From positions 10,957,422 through 11,021,421 of the forward strand of contig NC_040022.1 of the NCBI RefSeq assembly GCF_000972845.2: a stretch of DNA of 64,000 bases, in the 5' to 3' direction. The position numbers and the translations under genes are program-made. Below, piece by piece: positions 37,418 through 63,590 of this stretch (the first letter of the stretch is position 1; each line of letters opens with the position of its first letter). This DNA is from Larimichthys crocea (lineage: Eukaryota > Chordata > Actinopteri > Sciaenidae). Below the pieces are notes generated by a model. The model was not told the origin of the DNA and made no database searches. It saw only the letters and a program-made list of their open reading frames with translations.

Positions 37418-38850
37418 ATCAGTGGCAGAAGAAGTACAAGTAAATAACAATACAACAACGTAAAAATACTCATGATGCAACAGAATGGCTACATTTTGCG
37501 TTACAATATTCTATACAATAATAACTTATTACCATATACCGTTTGGTAGTTAACTAATGCACTATTATATTACAAAATGATGTTTTATATGTAACACATC
37601 ATGAGTACAGTATGCAAAATCTTCAGTAACAATATTGTATTATCTTGTATTTTCCTTGTGTTCTGAGATTTATGTTTTTGATCTATGGACTTATTGATGA
37701 GTTTGTGTTTTGTACTGGCTCTTGTGTATTTGTTGTTGAGTTTTATGTATGTCAAAAGAGCTTATAGCGTATAGCTTAGGCCAGTGGCGTCACTAGGCCT
37801 ATTTTAGGGGGGCTTCAGCCCACATCACTGAAATTCCAGTCCATGTTTTCCATGTGACCCTGCTCACTGCCGCTTGCGTGTTTACCTCTGAAGTACACAG
37901 AGCAGAACCTCACAGCGGCAAGAGCAGAGCGCGAACGCATGGGTGAAGGATGGACATTAGAGCCTTTTTCAAGAAAGTAAGCATTCATCACTGCTGGTAG
38001 TAACACTTAGCTAACAGCAGAAAAGTTCCATGTAATTAATAAACCAAAATGTTCCGTGTTTGAATCCCAGCTGGCCAGCTCTGAAAGTTCCTAGCTGCTG
38101 CTAGCTAGTTGAGATGACTTCTGTTAACCATTCCCGCTATTCGTTTCCTGACCGTGGTCGGGAAACACAGGGGAGATCCGTCTTCTCCAGGGCCGAAGTA
38201 GTTTCTCCGGGGCGAACTCCCAAGATTCGACTCCACACTAGTGCACGGGAGTTAACCATCGTGATGGCCTGGTTTATGAAGATGTTGGTAAGTCTAGGGT
38301 GGTGGTTAGAGAACAGTCTTCTCCTGTATAATGTTTCCATGATGATGAGTTATGAAACACTTGCCCTCTTCATTTTGTGCAGGTATGTATGGCACCTGCA
38401 ATTGTTTTTATTTGTATTTTAGCACAATTTAAATGGTGTTGTTTAGCTGGTAAAGCAGCTGAAGGTGTATGGAGGCGTCATCGTCTTAGATTAATCAATT
38501 GATTGACAAAGCTTTAATTGGTGCTCTGAAAAAAATTTCGGCGCGCGCAATAACTTTTCTCCTCTATGGGCTAAGCCACATCAGTTTCTTAAACCTAGTG
38601 ACGTCCCTGGCTTAGGCTATAAATGCAGTGATGTGTTGCATTGGCTACTGCCATATACCTGTCACTATACAAATATAAGATGAAAACATAAACTATTAAA
38701 ATAACTGCTGCCAGGCAAATGTAGTGTAATGTAGAGTAAAAAGTACAATATTCCCATAAATGTGTTGTTTGCTAATGGAGCAGAAGTACCTCAATACTTT
38801 ACTTGAATACAGAATTGGAGTAAATGTATTGATTTAATTTTCACCACTAA
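37418..38850. repeat. older fish interspersed repeat split by a later insertion
   Basis: The left part (37418-about 37640: AGAAGTACAAGTAAATAAC, then ACAACGTAAAAATACTC) and the right part (about 38650-38850: GTAGAGTAAAAAGTACAATA, then AGAAGTACCTCAATACTTTAC) are the two ends of a very common teleost repeat built of AAGTA/AGTAC motifs. The middle is displaced by about 1 kb that includes the hAT element at 37782-38609. Related pieces lie at about 35505-35570 and 55780-56010. Confidence 0.6.
37782..38609 (+). mobile_element. hAT-type element, 828 bp, with perfect 8-bp target duplication
   Basis: The ends are CAGTGGCGTCACTAGG and the inverse of CAGGGACGTCACTAGG (14 of 16 match). Both sides carry the octamer GCTTAGGC (37774-37781 and 38610-38617). 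Near 37950 the plus strand reads M-D-I-R-A-F-F-K-K followed by gtaagc, which resembles the first exon of ZMYM-like/TTF-domain hAT transposases. The rest of the transposase is absent, so this is an internally deleted copy. It sits inside an older repeat. Confidence 0.83.
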
Positions 38851-39211
38851 AAATCAATATCAATATCAATATATCTGTCAGTGTATGTCTCTGCATGTGT
38901 CTATCGATCCATCAGTAAATAAGAGACCACACGAGCAGCTGGAAGTTTCTTTTTCTTGTACATCTATGCTTTTTATTGCAATAATACATCTGCATGTTGA
39001 TATATATTTACACAGACCACACACACACACACACACACATCGTCATCATCATCGTCAATGGACAAAACAAAATAAGAACTCTTGGACAATAAGCACTGAA
39101 CACGTGACACATGAGAAAACCCCCCATAAATGAACCACACAGGATTCAGATTCACACACACACACACTTAAAACACACACACATGCTCACATTCAAAACC
39201 TCATTCTGCCA

Positions 39212-39253
<42 letters not shown>
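39212..39253. repeat. (CA)n microsatellite in the predicted nsf 3' UTR
   Basis: A pure CA run on the plus strand, hence (UG)n in the nsf transcript. A shorter run is at about 39018-39039. Confidence 0.92.
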
Positions 39254-39255
<2 letters not shown>

Positions 39256-40017
39256 GACACATGCAGCATTTAGCCCTCCACACATGCACACGAGCGGACA
39301 CAAGCTCAATTTGAGATAAGTACTAAAGGTCTTTTGAGTGGATGTTAAAAGTGCAGAATCTTTTTTTTTTCATTAACACTGATGATGCCATAGCTACACT
39401 AGCTAGACTGAACTGTACTGTACGCGTCACAGACAGACAGGCCAACAATCCAACATTTTCACTATTACAGTAACCTGGTAAATCAACAACTCCGGAGCGC
39501 TATGGGAAGAAGACTCATACTGATATAGTACGAAATAGACTGATCATGTAAAGTATTCTCATTATATACTGTATTTTGTCTATATATACTATGTACAGAA
39601 CATGAACAAGTTTACTGTATATTTAAAGGGCTTACATTTACACATGGAACAGCTTCTTTTTTTTCTTCTTTTTTTTTTATAGCCACTACATATTCACTAA
39701 AAGCCTCTCATATGAGTCCCTTTCACAATGTGTACAGCGACCCCGGAGGAGCTGCATGTGAGAATGCAAATGTCCGAATCAGATGGACGGGACATTAAAC
39801 GGACTTCACCCGACCAGCTCCCTGGTACAAAGCCCACTTGAATGAATAAAGGAGGTCATTGTCCGGAGAATTCACAGTGAGTGAGTGAGTGGGCGTGCTG
39901 ATGACCTTTCTATCACGCGGCAGGCACGAAATCAGATCGACTACAAACATCTGAGGGCGAAGACGAAGGGTACTTTTTGCATTGTGTCTTGCCTCCTGTA
40001 CTTTCTACCCAGGTTCA

Positions 40018-40040
40018 GGGTTAGGGTTAGGGTTAGGGTT
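40018..40040. repeat. short interstitial telomere-like repeat
   Basis: GGG(TTAGGG)3TT, the vertebrate telomere unit, lies inside the predicted nsf 3' UTR. It would be CCCUAA in the mRNA. Confidence 0.9.
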
Positions 40041-40687
40041 GCATGCTACATATGTGAAAGGGTGACTCTGAACAATGTCTAGACCTGATTCTCCAGACAC
40101 TGCCCAGAGTTCATATGAGGAAAAGGCTACAGTTTCACATCTTAAATATTCAAAGGGCTTCGGGGTTTGAGTCAGTCTTATGCTCGTACTGTTCTACGGC
40201 TTGTGTTTGTGAGGATACATATCACACTAACGATAACTATCTTTAGCAGGACAGGGATATGCAACAAATACAGTAAATACGATAGAGAAAAACATACATG
40301 GCTTTTTTTTGTGATTTTTTTGCACGATGCACAAAACAGCATTTTTTTTACAATCATCTATTGCAGTTTCTTTACAGATAATAGATTTGTAACAGTACAA
40401 CTTCCAGTGGTTTTCTGCCATATGAAGCGAAGTTGAGGATAATGATGAGTAGGAGGACGGTGAGACGTGATATCGCCTACAGAAAAACATGCTGAGATAA
40501 AGAGGACATGTGTTTCCTCTCTTTAACCATTGGTGTATTTAGATTAGATTTAGATAGACAGACAGACGGATTGATCACTGGGTGGATGGAGAAGCGGATG
40601 ATCTCTTCTTCTTGTCCTCCGCTCCCTCATTTTGTCCCATGGGTGGCTTGTTGATGGCGAGATGGTTGCTTCATTCCTCCGTTCCGT

Positions 40688-54684
<13,997 letters not shown>

Positions 54685-54699
54685 CTGTGAAGAGAAAGA

Positions 54700-54731
54700 C
54701 GGAGGAGGAGGAGGAGGAGGAGGAGGAGGAG
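54700..54731. repeat. (GGA)n trinucleotide repeat in nsf intron 1
   Basis: About ten GGA units only 16 bases upstream of exon 2. On the coding strand this is a TCC-rich pyrimidine run close to the exon 2 acceptor. Confidence 0.9.
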
Positions 54732-57361
54732 AAAAAAAGCAATGTTTAGAATATATCGAGCGTGACATTTTATATTTCAGAAGATGTTTTTATGATATCT
54801 GAGCATTTATCAGGAAGAAAAAATTAAACCCACTTGTACCAATTCTGTTGTAGAACTAGATTGTGTGTGCTTACTGGTCGCTTCAAACTAAGCCACATTA
54901 TTCACTCTGCACTAACAAAACACTCAAACAATTACTGGCAAAGTGGGAAGTTATGTGCAGCTCATTAGAGCGAAGGAAGCAAAACTACGTCCATTTATCA
55001 GGCTTTCAAAATACCAACAACAGTTTTCCCACAGCACTTGATATTATGACACATCCATTGCTGTCTCTAGTTAACTGTACACTGCTTCAAGCTGGTTCAA
55101 ATGAAAAACATAAACTGTGAAAATGTGAGTGAGCTGATCTCAGGCGGAATGATTCGTTCAATTGAAAAGCTGAAGTGCAATAAACTTAAAAATATTAAAC
55201 AGCTGCTCGGTCAGTCAAACGTTACACATTGGCTTTTTCTCTTTTCTCAGTTTGACACAAAGACTTAACAGCTGTGGCTGCTAGTGTCGGAGCCATTTTC
55301 CAATTCCATTTTCTGTGTCTTTGTTTGGTCATGAATGCAGCAGGGCAGGGACTGAATTTGAAGCTATACCACATTGTTGTTATCATTATGTAAAACACTG
55401 TATTAAACACACACACAGCAAGTCTCCAACATTCATGTTTTCTGACTTTTAACTCAAAAACAACAAAAAAAGGCATGCTGGGAAGTCTGCTAATACGCTA
55501 ATGATATTTTCTAAGAAAACTTAAATTGAATGAGTTGTGTGAAGTCGCATACATTGATTCAACTCATCATACCAAGACAAAAGAACTCGTGTTTATAAGT
55601 TTTGAAGTGGTTTGAATATAACGAGAAATTTGAAGATGAATGAACATGCAATTAATAAGCAAAATGTATATTTATGCTTAGTCAATGAGATGCTTAACAG
55701 TGTATTACACTCTTTTATGGTTCCTGTATTCTGGATGTTAAAACACGATGCAGGCGCTTGGTAAGATTGTCAGTGGTAGAGAGTAACTGAGTACATTTAC
55801 TCAAGGATTTCTATTCCATTCTATGTTATACTCTACTACATTTATTTGGCAGCTGCAGTTACTAATGACTTCTCTAATAAAGACATTAAAAACAGATTTT
55901 TACTTGTGGTAGTCATTTTAGATGAATATATTGTTGGTATTTTATCTAAGTAAAGGATCAGACTAACCTAAGAGAGAAATCAGAGTACTTCAGTACTTTC
56001 TATTTTTAGAAAGGTGATGATAGTTTTAATCAAATGTGTGTCATGTGATGCGAAGCAATTTTCATATCTGCTAATAGCGTGGAAAAAGGAGGCAACCTTG
56101 ACCTACATCCATTAAATTTGATGTAATTCAAGAAAAACAATCTTCATATTAGCTCAGAAAAGACAATATTGAATGTAAGTAAGTATATCTTCTAATTTTA
56201 GCACCTGCGCCATGCTCTACCCTAATAGGCAGCAAGTGGCTTCAGGGAAAATTAACAATGCCTGAAGAGAAAATGAATCGCTGTATCAGACATTTAATCT
56301 CGGTGCGAGTCAAGAATCAATGCTGGCAACCTTTCAGTGGAGGTGATGAAGAAAAGATGTGATACGGCTGATTGTTTTTATGAGCATCGTAATCACCAGA
56401 TGCAGCAGAGACAGATAACATTTGCTATGAAAAATAAAATGCCAGACTGTTCATATTTATCTGCCTCTGAGGCTGGACATGAAGCAGAAGTAGCCACTTG
56501 TGCATCAAAGTCCATGCTTTATCATCATCTCTTCACTGCGTGTGTGTGTCGTCTCCCCGACTTGCAATAATGTGACCTGAGTCTGTGATGCACCTCGTCT
56601 TGGAGGAGGCTCCCAGTGATATAGATATTCTGCAGATAGACTGCTTTAAATGTTCAGTGACACAAATTGAAAAGCAATCTCTGCAGCGCTGGAGAAAGGT
56701 ACAAAAAGGTTCAGCAGATAGAGAAATTCCAACGGCACATCACTACAGCCTGTGCACATGAAGTGGTAACCATGGTAACTGCATTAAGCGATCAGGCAGA
56801 GCCTCTGACGATGAAGCCTTTGACTCCTGGCTGATTTATCACGGTTTGAGCCGAGCTGTCCCCAAGAGGCAAATTGTTTTATTTGTTCCAGAGATGCTTT
56901 ACAGCAGATATTTCACACTGTGGACACACAGTGCGGCAATACAGCAGCTTGTCAACATGCACCGGTGAGACCTCCTCCTCTTTAAAAACAACTCAGTGTT
57001 TGCGACAGCAGACGGACAGCTCAGGGTCAGGTAAGAGTCACGTTATCCAGCTGTGAGGGTATCACCTTGTCTTTAACTCATGTGAATCCATAAGCAGCTG
57101 ACACATTCTGAACAAACATGCACCGCTGACAGATCGCTCTGCGTCTCGCGAAGCTGCACCCTCTGCAGCAATTTAAAGATCAGCATTTTCTCCTCTGATC
57201 TCCTGCCAAAACACACACACATGCAGATATTTTTAGCATCTAAGTTGTCAGGCCTCCTCATTAGGAGAGCAGTGATGGACTGAAAACAAAAACAGTGTTA
57301 TGACAGAGTTTTTTTATTGCTGTTCACTGCCCACTGTGTTCACTGTGTTTCCCCTCTCTTC

Positions 57362-57384
57362 TGTGTGTGTGTGTGTGTGTGTGT
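57362..57384. repeat. (TG)n microsatellite
   Basis: A pure TG run of about 11 units next to the LTR-like block. Confidence 0.9.
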
Positions 57385-57389
57385 TTTTG

Positions 57390-57719
57390 TTGGGCGCGGC
57401 CTCTAGCCTTCCTCTCGCCTCATCAACCCTCGCTGTATATAAGCTCGGGTCAAACTTCCAGACTCAGCCAGATCACTCAGCAGTGACTACGTACGGCCAG
57501 CTTTGAACTCTCTGATCATCTTGTCATGTATTTTTGCTGACCCTGTTTTTCCCTGTACCCCAGGAATCCAGTCCTTCACGCTCATCGCTATGTCCAGCTC
57601 CATCCTGTTGGCACCCTGTTCTGAACTACACCATTAACCAGAACCTTTCTGCGTCTCCATTTGATTATGTCTCTGCTAGTGTTTTTAATAAACTGATTCT
57701 GTTTCGTGGCTGAAATTCC
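57390..57719 (+). repeat. LTR-like or processed-transcript-like block in nsf intron 1
   Basis: A TATA-like TGTATATAAGC at 57434-57444 is followed about 240 bp later by AATAAA at 57687-57692, on the plus strand (antisense to nsf). The block resembles a short LTR-type unit, a class common in fish. No gag or pol frame is nearby, and target duplications were not identified. Confidence 0.35.
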
Positions 57720-60639
57720 AGATTTAGATCACATGCAGAATCTAATGACCAATGAATTTCGCCTCGTCTAATTTGTGCCACATTCATTCTAAACTTCCAG
57801 ACCTTTTTTTTGTCAATAGTTCAAACAAATAACAAGGTGTTCATGCTGTTTACTATGCATTTTATGTGCCAAGCTAGATGTGAGAAGCAGCTTTCATTTC
57901 TCTGTCATTTGGTGGCTGCTAAAAAGTAAACCACCTGTCGATGACAGAAATTCTCATTATCACGTGTGAAAGGAGACAAACATTTAAAAGGATCACTGCA
58001 GTCGGAGGTAGAGATAAGAAAGACAAGATAGAGAGTGAATAGAGAGAGGAGCTGGGAGAACGGGGACAGACAGACAGATAGCACTGCAGTGCTGGCACCG
58101 CACCCACATCATCTGCTCCCCTCTAGTCTGTCCAGACAGAGGTGAGACTGAACAAGACCAGTGTGTCATTCTTATTTCCAATCATTTAGTGTTCTTCACA
58201 CAAGGGCAACACAACAAACTGCAGCCTCAAAAGTGTGGATCCCTTGTCCACTTAAACAATGTCTGAGATGGGAAAAGCCCATTTTAGTACAATAATATAA
58301 TACGCGCATAATTTTTATTTTATTTATTTTATCTTTAAAGATCTTATAAGATAGCCTTTAACATTATTTAACATTAAAATAACACATCATCACCTTATAC
58401 ACTGTTGTGGCGACAGTGTTAACTGTCAGGTCTACAGGTGAAAATTAGCTGTCAAGCATAAACATTTACACTGATGTTGTCAGTGTGTGCTATCCCATAT
58501 GAATAAACCAGTAAACAAATTTTATTGCCTTTTTGCACATTCAGAAGATACAAACATTAGCATTCATTTAAAGCCACCTGATGATGTTAAGTTCACTCAG
58601 TTCCAATGTTCACTCTCCTTTTATCTCTATGTTTGGTCTCCACCAGCCTGTGTTTGGTTCCCTTAAGTTTTCTGTTTATCTGTTGTTAAGTTCTGAGCAG
58701 TTACATGTGGATTTATAAGCGTTTTTATGCTAAAACAGCTGTCTGCTATAGCTGGAGGTTGATGAGAGCACTGCACCAAAAACAGCAACCAAAACAATGA
58801 GCTGAAAGACACCAAAGTGCTCTGTAAAACTGTGGGGCACTGCAGAGTTAAGTTAATATAAAAATAATGTAAAATTAAAGTTTCTGATTTGATTCAATTC
58901 CCAGCCAATTACTCCCCAGGAACACTCCCATACCCAATGGTTATTTAGAATATGATATAATAAAAGCTAATATGACTAGTTCAAACTGTAGCAAGTATCA
59001 TCAATATTCTAAATGTTCACAGTAATTATTACACCTTATTTCAAATATTGCAATTCAACAAAAATATTTACTGTTGAAAATTAGGTGCCATAACCTGGGG
59101 GATGAAAAACATTCCCCCTGTGAAACAGATTACAAATGTGATACAGGATGAAAAACATTTTTTGGTAATGGAGATGGGAAATAAATATTGGTTTCAGCAG
59201 GGACAGAAAATTGCCAAAAAGAGTTGAGGGATGACAGAATAAAGCGCCTGGGTAACCTAGAAAACAGACAACGTGGTGTCATATCATGGTTTATTCAAAA
59301 GCCAAAGCAATGACATTTGAGAAGATCTAGTTAGAATCATACACTCAATCTTGTTTTTGACAGTCGCTCTGACTGGTCCTCTGAACGCCGCTACACCAAC
59401 AGTGCAACAACATTTCTATTTAAACATATAACATCAAGCCTTCGAAAAGTAAGTAGAAGATGTCTTAGATGTGTGTTAGATTATGTCAAATGATCTGATA
59501 TGGAAATTTTAGTGTAGCATAAATGATCTCTAACCACTTTTTTTCTGGAGCTTCCTGCAACTGAAGGTCTTCATCAGCAATGCAATTTGGAATCATGTGA
59601 CTTTATTGAGTCATTGACCAGCAAGTTCCACAAGTAGGTCGTGTAATGACAACTTCAGTTACTGATGACCATAAGAATCTGTTGGACTTTTGAGTTGAGA
59701 CTATTTTACCTCAAGCTCAAGAATAATCCTCCATGCTTAAGACATCAGCAAAAACTCTGGGACAAAACAACCAGGCTCTCTTTGAATTTGTTGCTAGTAC
59801 ATTGGTACTGAGGGTCCCCCATCAGAAAAAACTGAGAGAACCGTGCCTACCCTAACTCGTTTCTGGCAAATTGGCTCCATTAAAACCAGCCCAAACAGCC
59901 AATAGTAAAAAGATAATGTTTCTCAGACACAATTTCTTCCTGTGATTTCTAAGGAGTTTATAGATGTTTATGTGCGATGGATGTCGAAGGTAATGGTGTC
60001 CCCGAGAAGTGAGAATCATATTAAATCTAAAATGTGTTTCATGTATATGTGCTCAAATGTGGGTGAGCTATGACTCAAAGAAGGTGCCAACTTTGACATA
60101 ATCAGGTACAATTGCTAGCTTAATTGCCTCCATAAGCATGTATGTCACAACCACCAGGTTCTCCAACTACAACATCTGCCCTTTCATCTCACACTGTATC
60201 TATCCCTTGGCATCATTCTTTCAGCTATCCCACAACACCCTGGAGAGCCACACTTTATTGATCTGAACACTGACAGACATGTTGATGTTGCATAATTCTG
60301 TTTGGGTGTGTTAGAAAGCCAGCCAACCATCTGCTCCATGGTTGCTTAGAATGGCCCTACTGTTGGTCACTGTTTGGCGAGCCTCATGATCATTCATCTT
60401 AATCTAAATTCCTACCTAGTTTATTGATTGGCCTGCATGCCCGCTGATCACTCAGTTATCTACTCTACAAATACTAGAGTAAAGGCAGTTACTTGGAGTA
60501 GACTAAAATCACTACTTTATGCATTCTTCTAACCAGTGGAAAGGGAGTTTGGTGCTATACCTTGTTCAAACCAATGCATGGGTAATACAACTGAAACAAG
60601 TGAGAAGTGCATTTATCCACAAAGCACACATTTTTTCTT

Positions 60640-60975
60640 TCAGGGAATGCCAGGCATCCCTCTCCTCAGCAACATTCCAACTTAGGGGATCCTGAGGCCA
60701 GATAAGCTATACAGTCCCTTCAGCAAGCTCTGGGCATGCCCTGGGGACTTCTTCCAGTTGGACGTGCCCGGAACACCTCCAAAGAAAATTGTCCAGGTGT
60801 TTATATGCCCAAACCACCTCTGCTGACATGAAGGAGCAGCATCACTACTCCGAGCTCCCTCCCTTACTAACCCTCTAAAGCTGAGCCTAGCCACCCTACA
60901 TAGTAGGGCCACCCTACCCCTCAATCTTTTAGTCACTACCCAGAACTCATTACCAGAGGTGAGGGTTGGGACATG
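60640..60975. repeat. degraded retroelement-derived repeat, family B copy 2
   Basis: TCCAGTTGGACGTGCCCGGA, CACCTCCAAAG and GACATGAAGGAGCAGC then CCGAGCTCCCTCC match 29585-29775 in order. It lies in nsf intron 1. Minus-strand ORFs here are incidental. Confidence 0.5.
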
Positions 60976-63399
60976 GACAGACCTTTGTCTTCTGGCTCAG
61001 CTCCCTCTCGCCTACAACGGTCTGGTACAACGTTTGCATTAATGCAAACATAAAAAAAAATCCGCTTGGCCATCTCATGCGCAATTTTCCCATCACTAGT
61101 GAACAAGTTGACAAAAATGTTGTTGTCAATTTAAGTGTGAGCAACGTTGAAGCTGAAATGAAACTGTTGAAAAGAGTTGAAGATTCTGTTGAAGTTCACC
61201 CACTAGGGTTGAACTGTAGATAGTATATTAAGCTTGAAGGAAGGAGAAATACAAATAATAGTGTTGAAACATATTAAACACATATGAATGTAATGCTAAA
61301 AAGTGGCTTATATTGCAGAGTGTATGAAGAAGATTACAGTATATGAAGGTTTTTCCGCCATGGCAATTCAAGATCTTAGATGGCTAATGTGCTATAATAC
61401 CAGTCTACCTCACTGGGTTCTGTATTTAGACTACATGCCACCTGAATCAAAATGGTGAGCTCCTAATGGAGCAAATCCATTTTGTTCTGGGCTTCAGACA
61501 TTATGCATTCTGAGTTGCAGTGCGACAAGGGAGTTGATTAATGGATGCTAATAAGTTAGCGTTTCCATTGAGTCAGCACGTGACACCAGCTTTGACATTG
61601 CAGCTCGCTGGTTGCAATGGTGCCAGACATTCTAGGGTTGCTATGTGTACGGTTACCTGTCTCCTGAGGCACTACCCAGCAGCTATCCAATCTGCAGCAG
61701 GGGGGCTGAAAGCGATGACGTACGTCCTTTATACAACCAGCAAAATATACTCCACATGACGAGGAAGACTCGCAGCTCGTTTTCAAAGTTTAACAGACGT
61801 GTATCCATACATACCTTGAAAAATATTACGACCTTGTGGGGGCCAGCGTAGGCAAGCAGAGAGGAAGGACAGAAGACAGTATTTGAGACGGAGGGGGACT
61901 TAAAGCAGCGGGCTGCTGAGGTGTGAAGCTGTGGTAGCTGAAGGCATTCAGGCTGCATTCACATGTATGAACTCACTCATGCAGAGAAATTACCTGGGGT
62001 GGTGTCAAGTGCATGCAGGCCAGATTTGGGGTTTGATTAGATTAGATTCAAAACCATTTTTTTCATGTATAAAACTCAATTTGTTTTTATTTGACATTTT
62101 CTGTCTTTTCTCTTCCAGTTCCCAAATTTGCACGTATTCCAGTTCCAAATAAATCCCCAAATCTGGTTGTGGTATGATGAGTGCAGAGTGCCATGCCAAA
62201 CATACAGTGTCATGTATCTCTTCACCACATTAGAGACAAAGTGCCAAGAGTCTTATTGTGGTAAGAGACATGGATACAAGAGAAATGAATTAGCTTATCT
62301 TCTTCTCTGATGAGTGGATGTTACTTGTTAATGAATGAGAGATGGAAATGGTATCAAAGTGACCATACTGGGAAGTCTTACTGTGATATGCCCTGAGAGT
62401 AAATTTCATTTCACTTTTTAGTCAATCAATAGGTCTGTCAATCGTTGATGAATACATTCTAAAATCCATAGTTTGTGAAACTGAATTGATGATGTAGAAG
62501 GGCAGTGATTCACACCAGTACTGTTATTGCTTTGTGTTTGGTCTCTTGTTTATTGTCATGACTGTTAGGGACTGGATCAGTTAGCATTAGCCGGCATGCT
62601 CAAACAGACAGGACATCACAGTTCAAAACATGAACAAGTTTATAACAAGTGGTCATGTTAACATCAGTTGTCTTGCTTCCTGTTTGACTTCCTGCTCCAG
62701 TTTCAACCTTTGCTTGAAGGAAGCTTTGAGCTAGCTTTGACAGCGCTTTAAACCCATGAAGAGACGCAGATGAATCAGCCTAGTCTCACGCCAAAGTGTG
62801 CAATACATCCGCCAATCCACTAGCATATACCATGTTAGTGACACGTTTTGCGGCACACACGTGTGAAGGTTCAGTACCAGCATAATGACAGAAGCAATAG
62901 ATAAACGTAGTATAAAGAGCGACAAAGTCTTTGTATGGAGGCAGTTGGGGTGGATGGATGCAACAAACACCTAACCCAGCAACCAGGAGCCACTGTTTGT
63001 CTCATATGGGACCAAGGTCAGCATTAAGTTATGTACAGAAGTTAATTTATGTAAGTTGTGTCATGTACGTAACACAGCTTATGATTAACCTAACCAGTAG
63101 TTTTGTTGTGAATCTAACCCAACGGTGACCACACCAAGCTTTATTTTGAAAGTGTAACCAGCCAATTAACCCGACAGAAGCAGAAGAACTTGTTGAAAAC
63201 ATCATACCTCCATGACTGGGTGAGGCAAAACATGAAGGACCAGTGGGTCTATTACAGACTTTGGCGTGATTCCAGATTGGAGAAATACAACAGCTGAAAA
63301 TTATGGAAACAAATCAATATTTCGATGTCTAGTAACTTTTTGCTATCGAACTGTTGAAAGTTAGATGAAAAGATTGATTGATTGATTGAGTCTCATCTA

Positions 63400-63590
63400 T
63401 GTACTGTAAATACTTAACTATAGCTAGCAGTGGTTAGCTTAGTTTAGTATAAATACTGAAGACAGAGAAACAGCTAGCCTTGCTGGCTCTGTCCGAAGCT
63501 AACAAAATACCTCTAAAGCTCACTGACTAACATGTTACATCTCACAAACAAAGTGAAAAAAGTGCCAAGTGCACTTACTTTCAGGAGTTG
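63400..63590. repeat. fish interspersed repeat, family D copy 2
   Basis: AGCAGTGGTTAGCTTAGTTTAG, CAGCTAGCCTTGCTGGCTC and CCTCTAAAGCTCACTGACTA are hallmarks of the repeat family also present in nsf intron 16. Confidence 0.5.

Larger units (their letters stand above)
38972..40687 (-). other. nsf: probable 3' UTR of nsf with poly(A) signal
   Basis: Between the predicted stop and 38972 there is no coding frame. On the minus strand an AATAAA lies at 38972-38977, and a weaker TATAAA variant lies near 39675. The stretch contains two CA tracts (about 39018-39039 and 39212-39253), which would be (UG)n in the mRNA, and a short telomere-like repeat at 40018-40040. The end point is inferred. Confidence 0.5.

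Noticed and set aside
1..38900. Wnt3 or another neighbour gene expected beside nsf from mammalian gene order
   Set aside because: No Wnt-like cysteine-rich exon was found in any frame. Fish gene order may differ, or the gene is outside the window.
39111..39314. His-Thr-rich ORFs across CA tracts (also at 3061, 7462, 8055, 34035, 52464)
   Set aside because: They are low-complexity translations of microsatellites.
56195..56220. Minus-strand ATGGCGCAG followed by gtgcta as nsf exon 1
   Set aside because: It has a plausible donor but codes only M-A-Q. There is no CpG-rich promoter context, so support was too weak.
61371..61395. Minus-strand ATGGCGGAA as nsf exon 1
   Set aside because: It would give M-A-E-K, not the expected M-A-G-R, and there is no donor in the right phase.
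63195..63220. Minus-strand ATGGAG followed by gtatga as nsf exon 1
   Set aside because: It is phase-compatible but codes only M-E, does not match the family and lies in repeat-rich DNA.
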